From: Candidatus Gastranaerophilales bacterium
GTDB taxonomy: Bacteria > Cyanobacteriota > Vampirovibrionia > Gastranaerophilales > Gastranaerophilaceae
Assembly: GCA_944326565.1 (NCBI GenBank)
Contig: CALVEL010000001.1
Span: 310,001 to 374,000, forward strand
Length of the DNA stretch: 64,000 nucleotides
Reading direction: 5' to 3'
The notes under the pieces were generated by a model. It did no database searches, was not told where the DNA came from, and saw only the letters and a program-made list of their open reading frames with translations. The position numbers were made by a program, and so were the translations under genes. Positions 1 through 6,978 of the stretch are shown here, in pieces; position 1 is the first letter of the stretch; each line of letters opens with the position of its first letter.

Positions 1-200
1 CTACCCAAAAAGTTCTTGGCGGTACATTATTTACCGTAGGTCTGCTTGGAGCATTGTCATTTTTAAGTCCTAAAAAATGGGTAACTGCATTATTTACAGT
101 ACCAGTAGGCGGTATAATGGCATATTTTGGAGCAAATATGTTTAATATGGCTAGAGCTTTAGATAAGTTGAAATCAGTTTCAAATCCCCCGCAAGCATAA
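1..200 (+). CDS. Membrane protein, C-terminal fragment (5' end outside window)
   Basis: An open frame enters from the left edge and stops at TAA 198-200, leaving 65 readable residues. The fragment has two hydrophobic stretches (around VGLLGALSFL and ALFTVPVGGIMAYF) joined by a short SPKKW turn, then a charged tail, so it probably ends in two membrane helices. I do not recognise the family. The next gene has its own Shine-Dalgarno site 65 bases on. No clear terminator hairpin was seen between them. Confidence 0.6.
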   Translation, partial: TQKVLGGTLFTVGLLGALSFLSPKKWVTALFTVPVGGIMAYFGANMFNMARALDKLKSVSNPPQA

Positions 201-280
201 TAAAAATATAGCCTGATAAGAGTTTTTAAAAAATCCTTTTTGTTTTATGCTATTATTGAATTCAAAAAGGAGAGGTTTTT

Positions 281-694
281 ATGAAAAAAAATATTATTAT
301 AGTTGCATTGGTACTTATAGTTCCCCTTGTCGCATTTTGGTTTTTAAGTAATTCAACTTCTACATCTGCAAAAACAGATATGCGAACAAAACAAACTGAA
401 AGTATTGCAATAGGCAAACCTCAAGTATTAAAATTCACCTCAACAATGTGTCTTGACTGTCAGACTATGAATAAATTGTTTAAAGAAGTATTTCCACAAT
501 ATGAGGATAAAATAGTTTTGACTGAAATTTCAGTACAAGATGGCAGTGATTTTACAAATGATCAGATTAAAAAATATAACATAACACTTGTACCTACAAT
601 GATATTTTTAGATTCTGATAATAAGCAAGTAAGACGAGTAGAAGGTGCAATCGAAAAAGACGTATTGGAAAATTATCTGAAGGAACTTAAATAA
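281..694 (+). CDS. Membrane-anchored thioredoxin-fold protein
   Basis: Likely a membrane-tethered extracytoplasmic thiol-disulfide protein of 137 residues. Residues about 4-23 are a single hydrophobic anchor, followed by a linker and a thioredoxin-like domain. The redox motif is C57-L-D-C60, preceded by F-T-S-T-M. A later V-P-T-M stretch corresponds to the cis-proline loop of thioredoxins. AAAGGAGAGG lies just before the ATG. Its stop overlaps the start of the CcdA-like gene by one base, so the two are translationally coupled. CcdA proteins pass electrons across the membrane to such thioredoxins, which makes this gene the natural partner. The final substrate (cytochrome c maturation or general disulfide reduction) cannot be read from the sequence. 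Confidence 0.85.
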   Translation: MKKNIIIVALVLIVPLVAFWFLSNSTSTSAKTDMRTKQTESIAIGKPQVLKFTSTMCLDCQTMNKLFKEVFPQYEDKIVLTEISVQDGSDFTNDQIKKYNITLVPTMIFLDSDNKQVRRVEGAIEKDVLENYLKELK

Positions 695-1398
695 TGGAAA
701 ATTACATAGAACTTTTTACCCAAAGCGGGAGTTTACCATTACTTTTTTGGCTGTCTTTTTTAGGCGGAGTTGTCGCTTCGATATCACCCTGCTCTTTGGC
801 AATGATCCCTTTAATTGTTGGATATATAGGCGGATATTCAAAAGAAAAATCAAGTAAAACTCTTTTACAAATGATTTTCTTTGTGCTTGGGACCGCAATA
901 GTATTTTCAATAATAGGGATAATTTGCGCTTTAACCGGGAAAGTTTTTGTAGCATTTGCCGGCGGATATTTTGGACTTTTGTTAGCTTCAATAGTTATGA
1001 TTATGGGGCTGAAACTTGTGGGAATTTTAGATTTTGATATGCCGGTTATAATAAAAGAAATGCCCAAAAATGAGGGACATAATACTTTTTTATATCCGAT
1101 AATTTTAGGTGCAGTATTCGCTCTTGCTGGAACTCCATGTTCTACTCCGATTCTTGCTGCAATAATGGCGTTTGCATCACTATCAGCAAGTCTTGCTCAG
1201 TCTGTTGTTATGCTGTTTCTGTTTGCGATAGGACAAGGTATAATCCTTATACTAGCTGGATTTTTGACATCAAAGCTGAAAAATTGGAAAAACTTTTATA
1301 AAATTTCTGATATTTTACTAAAGTCAAGCGGTGTACTTTTAATATTGGCTGCATTATATATTTTTTATAAGATTTTTCTCCCATTTATTGTAAAATAA
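694..1398 (+). CDS. ccdA: CcdA/DsbD-type transmembrane electron transporter
   Basis: Polytopic membrane protein of 234 residues, about six helices, of the cytochrome c biogenesis CcdA / DsbD transmembrane family. The two membrane-embedded redox cysteines expected for the family are visible: C33 in S-I-S-P-C-S and C149 in G-T-P-C-S-T-P, each in a proline-containing helix start. It moves reducing equivalents from cytoplasmic thioredoxin to an outside thioredoxin-like protein, here most likely the product of the gene it overlaps by one base upstream. No cytochrome c assembly genes lie nearby, so a general reductive role is equally possible. Confidence 0.88.
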   Translation: MENYIELFTQSGSLPLLFWLSFLGGVVASISPCSLAMIPLIVGYIGGYSKEKSSKTLLQMIFFVLGTAIVFSIIGIICALTGKVFVAFAGGYFGLLLASIVMIMGLKLVGILDFDMPVIIKEMPKNEGHNTFLYPIILGAVFALAGTPCSTPILAAIMAFASLSASLAQSVVMLFLFAIGQGIILILAGFLTSKLKNWKNFYKISDILLKSSGVLLILAALYIFYKIFLPFIVK

Positions 1399-1440
1399 CT
1401 AAAAACGAGTTAGAATATATGCATACATAAAGATTTTAAA

Positions 1441-1484
1441 GCTTTGCTAAGATGTATAAAAGGGATATTAGTTAATGCAAAGCA
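1441..1484 (+). repeat. Inverted repeat ahead of ribH
   Basis: GCTTTGC (1441-1447) and GCAAAGC (1478-1484) form a 7-bp stem with a 30-base loop, ending four bases before the ribH Shine-Dalgarno GGAGA. It could be a leader hairpin. It lacks the conserved bases of an FMN riboswitch, so no ligand is proposed. Confidence 0.3.
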
Positions 1485-1497
1485 TATGGAGAAAAAT

Positions 1498-1956
1498 ATG
1501 AAAACATATGAAGGTCAATTAGTAGCAGGAAATGGAAAATTTTGTATAATATTATCACGTTTTAATGATTTTATAGGCTCAAAATTATTGTCAGGTGCAA
1601 TAGATGAGCTTAAACGCCATGGTGTGTCTGATGATAATATAGATTTAGTAAAAGTTCCCGGAGCTTTTGAAATTCCGATAGCAGCTCAAAAATTTGCGAA
1701 AAGCGGCAAGTATGATGTAATAATAACACTTGGTGCCGTAATAAAAGGTTCTACTCCGCATTTTGATTATGTGAGTGCTGAAGTTTCTAAAGGTGTAGCC
1801 CAGGTAAGTCTTCAAACAGGAATTCCTGTCATATTCGGTGTGCTGACAACTGATAATATTGAGCAAGCAATAGAAAGAGCAGGTACCAAATCAGGAAATA
1901 AAGGTGCAGATGCTGCAAAATCAGCTATCGAAATGGCAAATTTAATGAAACAATAG
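1498..1956 (+). CDS. ribH: 6,7-dimethyl-8-ribityllumazine synthase
   Basis: Penultimate step of riboflavin synthesis: condenses 5-amino-6-ribitylaminouracil with 3,4-dihydroxy-2-butanone 4-phosphate in a cytoplasmic multimer. Family marks are S-R-F-N near the N-terminus, [21 protein letters not shown] (with the catalytic histidine), I-P-V-I-F-G-V-L-T and a C-terminal G-N-K-G region. The start at 1498 is chosen because GGAGA sits six bases upstream and it gives 152 residues, the usual size; an upstream TTG at 1444 would add an unconserved tail. No other riboflavin genes are in the window. Confidence 0.95.
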   Translation: MKTYEGQLVAGNGKFCIILSRFNDFIGSKLLSGAIDELKRHGVSDDNIDLVKVPGAFEIPIAAQKFAKSGKYDVIITLGAVIKGSTPHFDYVSAEVSKGVAQVSLQTGIPVIFGVLTTDNIEQAIERAGTKSGNKGADAAKSAIEMANLMKQ

Positions 1957-1972
1957 GAGTGTGAATTTTTAA

Positions 1973-2374
1973 ATGGTAATGAATGTAAAAGCAATAAGAA
2001 ATTTATTTGAAACAGCATCTTATCTTTCTGTTCCATACAGTAAATCCAGTAAGGCATCGTCAGATATGGTTAGTTTTTATAAACAAGGTGCAGAAAACCC
2101 CTCAGTTGCCAAAGCAATTGCTGCAAGTGTAGTTACTGAAAAGTTGAGATTACCAGTAAGAACTTATCCTAATTGGTTTTTACATTATAAAAATTTGAAT
2201 AAAAATCCTATGGTGAAAGCAGAACGTGAAAATTTTGAGAATATATATAACAAAATGTATCCTCGCACAGGTAGATTAAGAGAAGTGCTAATTGATAATT
2301 CAAGACTTTCTTTTGTGAGAACTCTGCCTAAAATGAACGATTTGCAAAAACAATCTATAAATAAACAAATTTAA
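1973..2374 (+). CDS. Conserved-looking protein of unknown function
   Basis: A 133-residue basic protein that I do not recognise. It has no signal peptide or membrane helix. It is rich in K, R, N and S, with a central R-L-P-V-R-T-Y-P-N-W-F stretch and an N-terminal segment of repeated serines. AGGAG lies 13 bases before the first ATG; a second in-frame ATG (1979) would fit the spacing less well. It follows ribH by 16 bases and precedes murQ, so it may be co-transcribed with either. Confidence 0.6.
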   Translation: MVMNVKAIRNLFETASYLSVPYSKSSKASSDMVSFYKQGAENPSVAKAIAASVVTEKLRLPVRTYPNWFLHYKNLNKNPMVKAERENFENIYNKMYPRTGRLREVLIDNSRLSFVRTLPKMNDLQKQSINKQI

Positions 2375-2414
2375 AGTGTTTTATTAGTGTTTATATTATA
2401 AAAGGAGGTATCGC

Positions 2415-3311
2415 ATGAGTGACATTATTACAGAATTTAGAAATGAAAATACTAAAGATATTGATATTCTTCCAACAATAGAAATAGTCAAGAAAATGAA
2501 CGATGAAGACAAAATAGTTGCTCTTGCGGTGGAAGATGAAGCTGAACATATTGCAGAGGGTATTGATTTAATTGCTAAACAATTTTTAAAAGGTGGGAAA
2601 TTATATTATTTCGGAGCCGGGACTTCAGGACGTCTTGGTATTTTAGATGCTTCAGAATGCCCTCCAACATTTAGTGTTCCAAAAGATATGGTAACAGGAT
2701 TTATAGCAGGGGGAGATGGAGCAATAAAACATTCTATAGAAGGTGCAGAAGATAATCCTGATTTTGGTTATGCAGACGCAGCAATTCTAAAACCTGATGA
2801 TGTTGCTGTTGTAATTTCAGCAAGCGGTAATCCGAAATATCTTTTAGGAGTCCTAAAACGCGCAGATGAAGTAGGCTGTAAGACAATAGGTATTACTTGC
2901 AATCCAAACGGCAGAATAGCTGATGAGGCAGGGCTTGTAATCTGTGCAGAAGTAGGTCCGGAAGTAATTGCAGGCTCAAGCCGTCTTAAAGCAGGTACTG
3001 CTCAAAAGATGATATTGAATATGCTCTCAACAGGTGCTATGATTAAAATAGGTAAGACCTATGAAAACTTCATGATAGATTTGCAGGCAGTCAATGAAAA
3101 ATTGAAAGATAGAGCAATTAGAATTGTTGCCCAAATCGCTGATGTACCGCATAGTGAAGCACTATCGGCACTTTTAAAATGTAATTGGGAAATAAAAACT
3201 GCTATTGTGACATTGGAAATGAAATTGGGTATAGAAGATGCTCGAGCAGAGTTAAAAAAACATAGAGGTGTTTTACGTAAGCTTCTCAATACAAAAACAA
3301 CAGCAGTTTAG
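2415..3311 (+). CDS. murQ: N-acetylmuramic acid 6-phosphate etherase
   Basis: Cytoplasmic enzyme of cell-wall recycling that removes the lactyl ether from MurNAc-6-phosphate to give GlcNAc-6-phosphate and lactate. The 298-residue SIS-domain protein shows the family signature Y-F-G-A-G-T-S-G-R-L-G followed by L-D-A-S-E-C-P-P-T-F (with the catalytic Glu) and a later S-A-S-G-N-P SIS loop. S-S-R-L-K-A-G-T-A-Q-K is also typical. A strong AAAGGAGGT precedes the ATG. The usual partners (MurNAc transport, anhMurNAc kinase) are not adjacent. Confidence 0.96.
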   Translation: MSDIITEFRNENTKDIDILPTIEIVKKMNDEDKIVALAVEDEAEHIAEGIDLIAKQFLKGGKLYYFGAGTSGRLGILDASECPPTFSVPKDMVTGFIAGGDGAIKHSIEGAEDNPDFGYADAAILKPDDVAVVISASGNPKYLLGVLKRADEVGCKTIGITCNPNGRIADEAGLVICAEVGPEVIAGSSRLKAGTAQKMILNMLSTGAMIKIGKTYENFMIDLQAVNEKLKDRAIRIVAQIADVPHSEALSALLKCNWEIKTAIVTLEMKLGIEDARAELKKHRGVLRKLLNTKTTAV

Positions 3312-3344
3312 TATATAATTGAATAGAAAAGAGGATAAGAATAT

Positions 3345-4346
3345 ATGAAATTAACAGTAATCGGAGCAGGATGTTGGGGGCTTACTTTAGCGTGGCTATT
3401 AACTGACAATTTTGATGAGGTGACTGTATGGGGCAGAGCTATAGATTTATCAGAAGATTTAGTAAAAAATAAGCATGCTTCAAAGCCTCTTGAAGTTCAA
3501 TTAAAAGATAAGGTTGAAATAACATCAGATTTAGAAAAAGCGATTTCAGGTGCTGATATTATATTGAATGTTGTTGCAACATCTGGTACTCGAGACGTCT
3601 GTGAAAATCTTAAAAAAGCAGGAATAAAACCTGAACAAATTTTAGTAAATGCTTCAAAAGGAATAGAATTACCTTCCCTAATGAGAATGTCTGAGGTAAT
3701 AAAAGATGTTCTTCCTGACCAAAAACTTGCGATTTTATCAGGTCCTACTCTGGCTAAAGAAGTTCTTGCAGGACTTCCAACTGCTGCATCTGTTGCTTGT
3801 GAAGATATTAAAACGGCAGAATTTGTTCAAAAAACATGTTCAGTCCCTTCAAAATTCAGATTGTACACTAATACAGATGTAATAGGTGTGGAATTAGGCG
3901 GTAGTTTGAAAAATGTAATAGCGATTGCTTCTGGATTTGCAAAGACAATGGGATTGGGTGATAATTGTACAGGATCGCTTTTGACAAGAGGGATGGCTGA
4001 AATTGTAAGAGTAAGCATCCAACTTGGAGCTAATCCTTCTACATTGTATGGCTTGTCAGGCATGGGCGATTTGATAGCAACTTGCTCAAGTCCTATGTCA
4101 AGAAATTATACAGTTGGATCAATGCTTGCAAAAGGTAAAAAAATTGATGATATACTAAAAGAGCTTGGTTCTGTCGCTGAAGGTGTTAAAACATCAAAAG
4201 CTATTTGCGAATTAGCAAAAAAATTGGATATAGATGTGCCCGTATCTTCAGCAATTTACGAAGCTGTATATACCGATATTACACCACAAGCTTTGCTTGA
4301 AAAATTGATGAACAGAAAATTGAAAGAAGAAGAAAGATACGTATAA
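3345..4346 (+). CDS. gpsA: NAD(P)-dependent glycerol-3-phosphate dehydrogenase
   Basis: Makes sn-glycerol 3-phosphate from dihydroxyacetone phosphate for phospholipid synthesis. The 333-residue protein starts with the dinucleotide-binding G-A-G-C-W-G-L-T-L-A loop. It carries the G-P-T-L-A-K-E-V segment and the catalytic-lysine region G-G-S-L-K-N-V-I-A-I-A-S-G, then G-L-S-G-M-G-D-L. Its stop and the start of ricT share one base (TAATG), so the two are translationally coupled. Confidence 0.96.
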   Translation: MKLTVIGAGCWGLTLAWLLTDNFDEVTVWGRAIDLSEDLVKNKHASKPLEVQLKDKVEITSDLEKAISGADIILNVVATSGTRDVCENLKKAGIKPEQILVNASKGIELPSLMRMSEVIKDVLPDQKLAILSGPTLAKEVLAGLPTAASVACEDIKTAEFVQKTCSVPSKFRLYTNTDVIGVELGGSLKNVIAIASGFAKTMGLGDNCTGSLLTRGMAEIVRVSIQLGANPSTLYGLSGMGDLIATCSSPMSRNYTVGSMLAKGKKIDDILKELGSVAEGVKTSKAICELAKKLDIDVPVSSAIYEAVYTDITPQALLEKLMNRKLKEEERYV

Positions 4347-5272
4347 TGAAATTTGCTGTAAATTACATAAAAAACACATTTTACCCGCTGGATGTTCCTG
4401 AAAATATTAATCTTGAAGACGGACAAATGGTATTAGTGCGAACTGATAAAGGAGAGGAAGCGCTAAAAGCTTTTCTTGTCAATTCAACAATTTCAAAATT
4501 GTGGGAAAAATCCAAAAATAAACCGGAGCCTTTGACTGTTATAAGGACTCTAACCCAAAGAGATTTACAAACATTAGATGAAATAAAAAAAGAGGAAGTA
4601 ACAGCATTTTTCAAGTGTCAAGCTCTGGTGCAGCAGCATAAACTTGTAATGAATTTGGTACAATGTCGTATAACATTCGATAGAAGAAAAATCACATTTT
4701 ATTATACGGCACCTGAAAGAGTCGATTTCAGAGCCTTGTTGAAAGATTTGACACAAACTTTTACAAGAGTAAGAATTGATTTAAGACACATTGGAGTAAG
4801 AGATGAAACTTCAATTTTGGAAGGAACAGGTATTTGTGGAAGACCTTTCTGCTGTTCAAGTTTTTTGAGAAAATTTGCTACGATAAACGTAAAATTAGCA
4901 AAAGATCAAGGTATGCCGATAGCACCCGGAAAAATTTCAGGAACTTGCGGCAGACTGTTATGTTGTCTTACTTATGAATATTCAAACTATATTGATGCAG
5001 CAAAAGGTATGCCGCCGGTCGGATCAACAGTTATGACCTCAGACGGACTTGGAAAAGTTTGCTACCTACAATTCTTGAGCGGAAAAGTTGCTGTAAAAAT
5101 GGAAGATGGCAAAGTGAAAGAATTTCCAAAAGCTGATATCGAAATGGTTGATGCTGATGTCAATGTCGAAATTGATATTCCAGTGATGAATACATACTCG
5201 GATGAGTCCGATGCAAATATTGATATTCGTCAGTTGGAAGATGACAAAAACAGCTCGACCGGTAATGTGTAA
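4346..5272 (+). CDS. ricT: PSP1/YaaT-family protein (RicT-like)
   Basis: 308-residue member of the PSP1 C-terminal family. In Bacillus the homologue RicT works with RicA and RicF in an Fe-S complex that affects RNase Y-dependent mRNA processing. The diagnostic cysteine clusters are present: G-I-C-G-R-P-F-C-C-S-S-F and G-T-C-G-R-L-L-C-C-L-T-Y-E-Y, around residues 170-210. The last 40 residues are acidic and probably disordered. RicA and RicF are not in the window. A terminator hairpin follows directly. Confidence 0.88.
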   Translation: MKFAVNYIKNTFYPLDVPENINLEDGQMVLVRTDKGEEALKAFLVNSTISKLWEKSKNKPEPLTVIRTLTQRDLQTLDEIKKEEVTAFFKCQALVQQHKLVMNLVQCRITFDRRKITFYYTAPERVDFRALLKDLTQTFTRVRIDLRHIGVRDETSILEGTGICGRPFCCSSFLRKFATINVKLAKDQGMPIAPGKISGTCGRLLCCLTYEYSNYIDAAKGMPPVGSTVMTSDGLGKVCYLQFLSGKVAVKMEDGKVKEFPKADIEMVDADVNVEIDIPVMNTYSDESDANIDIRQLEDDKNSSTGNV

Positions 5273-5287
5273 TTATTAAAATTTTTG

Positions 5288-5327
5288 AAATCAGGAAAAC
5301 ATTTTATATTTCCTGATTTTATTTTCA
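5288..5327 (+). terminator. Rho-independent terminator after ricT
   Basis: AAATCAGGAAA pairs with TTTCCTGATTT (11 bp, 10-base loop), followed by a T-rich tail. It separates the gpsA-ricT unit from pseudopilin gene A. Confidence 0.85.
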
Positions 5328-5357
5328 AATATTATTTATTTAAAATAATAAAAGTAC

Positions 5358-5386
5358 TTTTCATTCTGCAAAAAATAATGTATAAT
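5358..5386 (+). promoter_or_regulatory. Candidate sigma-70 promoter of pseudopilin A
   Basis: TTTTCA, 17 bases, then a perfect TATAAT at 5381-5386. The expected transcript start near 5393 leaves a roughly 30-base leader before the AAGGAG and ATG at 5423. The G run is inside the coding region, so changes there would act on translation, not on this promoter. Confidence 0.55.
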
Positions 5387-5422
5387 AAAAAAGTAAATAT
5401 AGAAAAAGAGAAGGAGCTGGAA

Positions 5423-6334
5423 ATGCAGACTATACTTGAAAAACGGGGGGGGGGGGCACCCGAGAATAAGCTCCTCAGAGGAAATTTTTTAGGATTTGCA
5501 TTAGAATTATTGAGGTTTAAAAAACATATTTTACCCTGTCATTTATTGAGCGGAGCTCTACTGATCTCAAAAAAGAATGAGCAGAAGATTCTTTGCTTTG
5601 CTCAGAATGACGAAAAGTGTGCCTTTACTTTAGCAGAAGTTCTGATAACTTTAGGAGTAATCGGGATAGTAGCGGCCATGACATTGCCTTCTTTAATCAG
5701 CAATTGGCGTTATAAACAACTTGAGACGGCATTTAAAAAAGCCTATTCTGTTCATTCTGCTGCTTTATCATTGGTAAAAGCTGAGGTTGGTGTTGATAAT
5801 CTTAAAGCAGAGTTTGCTAAATATGATAGGGTAAGTCAGTCATATTCAAGGGCTAATGAATTTATATCATTGTATAATGACAAATTGCATGTAATCGGGA
5901 AATGCGTGTATAACGAAAAAATAAGAAATTATAATAATACAGATGATGCTTACGTAGATATTGGTACAACAAAAATTGATTATATGTTACCTGATGGTAG
6001 TTGTTATAAGGCTGTAGTCAATGGTGCTGAGGTAAGTATAACTATAGATATCAATGGCGCAGGAGCAAAACCGAACAGATTAGGTCATGACATTTTTGTA
6101 TTTAGGGTTGATACAAATGGGATGCTATCACCTGTAAAGATGTCTAAATTATACACTGATGAGGAGTTGGAAGATAAGTGGAGTGGACAACCTGCAATGT
6201 CCGCACAGGTCGGAGATCCATGTTCCATAAAATCCAAACAAAAAGGTAATGGTATGGGGTGTGCATGGTATGCCTTAAACGATATCAATCCTGATGATAA
6301 CAGCAAACGTTATTGGGAAAACTTACCAAAATAG
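5423..6334 (+). CDS. Pseudopilin A with long G-tract leader (in frame, 12 G)
   Basis: Type IV pilin-like/pseudopilin protein of 303 residues. The prepilin-peptidase motif is A67 | F-T-L-A-E-V-L-I-T-L-G with the conserved Glu at +5, followed by the hydrophobic N-terminal helix and a globular domain. The C-terminal half has D-I-N-G-A-G...P-N-R-L-G-H-D-I-F-V-F and a G-x-G-x-x-C-A-W-Y segment shared with pseudopilins B and D. The start at 5423 is fixed by AAGGAG six bases upstream. The leader is abnormally long (67 residues, against about 5 in C and D). It is coded by a run of 12 G, a sequence shared with pseudopilin B, and a palindromic repeat. With 11 G it would end after R-I-S-S-S-E-E-I-F; with 13 G it would stop four codons after the run. 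This copy is therefore in the ON frame. No secretion or pilus assembly genes are adjacent. Confidence 0.85.
   Translation: MQTILEKRGGGAPENKLLRGNFLGFALELLRFKKHILPCHLLSGALLISKKNEQKILCFAQNDEKCAFTLAEVLITLGVIGIVAAMTLPSLISNWRYKQLETAFKKAYSVHSAALSLVKAEVGVDNLKAEFAKYDRVSQSYSRANEFISLYNDKLHVIGKCVYNEKIRNYNNTDDAYVDIGTTKIDYMLPDGSCYKAVVNGAEVSITIDINGAGAKPNRLGHDIFVFRVDTNGMLSPVKMSKLYTDEELEDKWSGQPAMSAQVGDPCSIKSKQKGNGMGCAWYALNDINPDDNSKRYWENLPK
5445..5456 (+). repeat. Homopolymer run of 12 G in pseudopilin A leader
   Basis: Twelve consecutive G in otherwise AT-rich DNA, at codons 8-12 of the gene. It reads Arg-Gly-Gly-Gly-Ala in the open frame. Such runs slip during replication, so the reading frame downstream would change at high frequency. 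Confidence 0.9.
5537..5612. repeat. REP-like imperfect inverted repeat inside pseudopilin A leader
   Basis: Arm 1 TGTCATTTATTGAGCGGAGC (5537-5556) and arm 2 GCTTTGCTCAGAATGACG (5595-5612) are imperfect reverse complements sharing the GTCATT...TGAGC core. A smaller TGAGCA/TGCTCA pair is nested on the arm-2 side. The arrangement resembles short palindromic intergenic repeats found in many bacteria, but here it is read through as codons of the leader. Confidence 0.6.
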
Positions 6335-6337
6335 TTT

Positions 6338-6937
6338 CTATTTTACAGCTTTGAAAAATTCATCAGATATCAATTGAGAATATCGCTTTTTCTCATTTGC
6401 TGATACCAAAAGTCTTTGTTCGCCGTCTTTATTTTCCGTAACGGAAATAATGCCGGCGACTTCGCCTATCGGAAGCTTTTTGGCTTTTGCTTCAAATTTT
6501 ACATAAGGCGCATCTTTTCCATAAGAATTCAAAGTCCCGCGTTTGGTAATTTTTAAGTCTTCAACCTGAAATGCTTGATATTTTACTTTGCTTGTTAAAC
6601 TTTTCAGTTTTTCATCAATTTTATTTGATTGAATATCTTCTTTTGTCAAAATAGGTTTGTTATTAGTATCGACTACAATAAGTTTTTGACCGGAGGCTCT
6701 ATGCTCTGCTACGACACCATTATAGCCCATAATACCTGCAGCTCGTTCAAGTTCAAATTCGTCATTGATTTTTGAAAAATCGCCGACTTTTTGTGCTCTT
6801 TTAACAAGCTCATTTTGAGGCGGGTTAAGAAAATTATCAAGCATATCTTTAGCTAACCTTCCGCCGCCTATGGACATAAAACCTATAAATGCAAGAGCTA
6901 ACAGTATCGCCATGCAAATATTTTTTAAGCATCCCAT
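6338..6937 (-). CDS. Membrane-anchored protein of unknown function
   Basis: 199 residues. Residues about 5-25 form one hydrophobic anchor or uncleaved signal; the rest is a soluble, charged, probably extracytoplasmic domain with alternating beta-like segments (Q-K-L-I-V-V-D, G-I-I-S-V-T-E). I do not recognise a family. AAGGGAA lies before the ATG. It is divergent from mutS and tail-to-tail with pseudopilin A, three bases away. Confidence 0.65.
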   Translation of the reverse strand: MGCLKNICMAILLALAFIGFMSIGGGRLAKDMLDNFLNPPQNELVKRAQKVGDFSKINDEFELERAAGIMGYNGVVAEHRASGQKLIVVDTNNKPILTKEDIQSNKIDEKLKSLTSKVKYQAFQVEDLKITKRGTLNSYGKDAPYVKFEAKAKKLPIGEVAGIISVTENKDGEQRLLVSANEKKRYSQLISDEFFKAVK

Positions 6938-6960
6938 GTGTTATTTCCCTTATTTCATGA

Positions 6961-6966
6961 TATAAT
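6961..6966 (+). promoter_or_regulatory. -10 box close to mutS start
   Basis: TATAAT ends 12 bases before the mutS ATG and no Shine-Dalgarno sequence lies between them. The mRNA would have a leader of only about five bases. No convincing -35 box was seen. Confidence 0.45.
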
Positions 6967-6978
6967 CCAATTATAGCT

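Noticed and set aside
1399-1497. FMN riboswitch ahead of ribH
   Set aside because: The leader is under 100 bases and lacks the conserved multi-helix core; only a simple 7-bp inverted repeat is present.
5285-5422. Longer start for pseudopilin A, giving 349 residues
   Set aside because: It would begin inside the ricT terminator hairpin and before the promoter-like sequence. ATG 5423 has a good AAGGAG six bases upstream.
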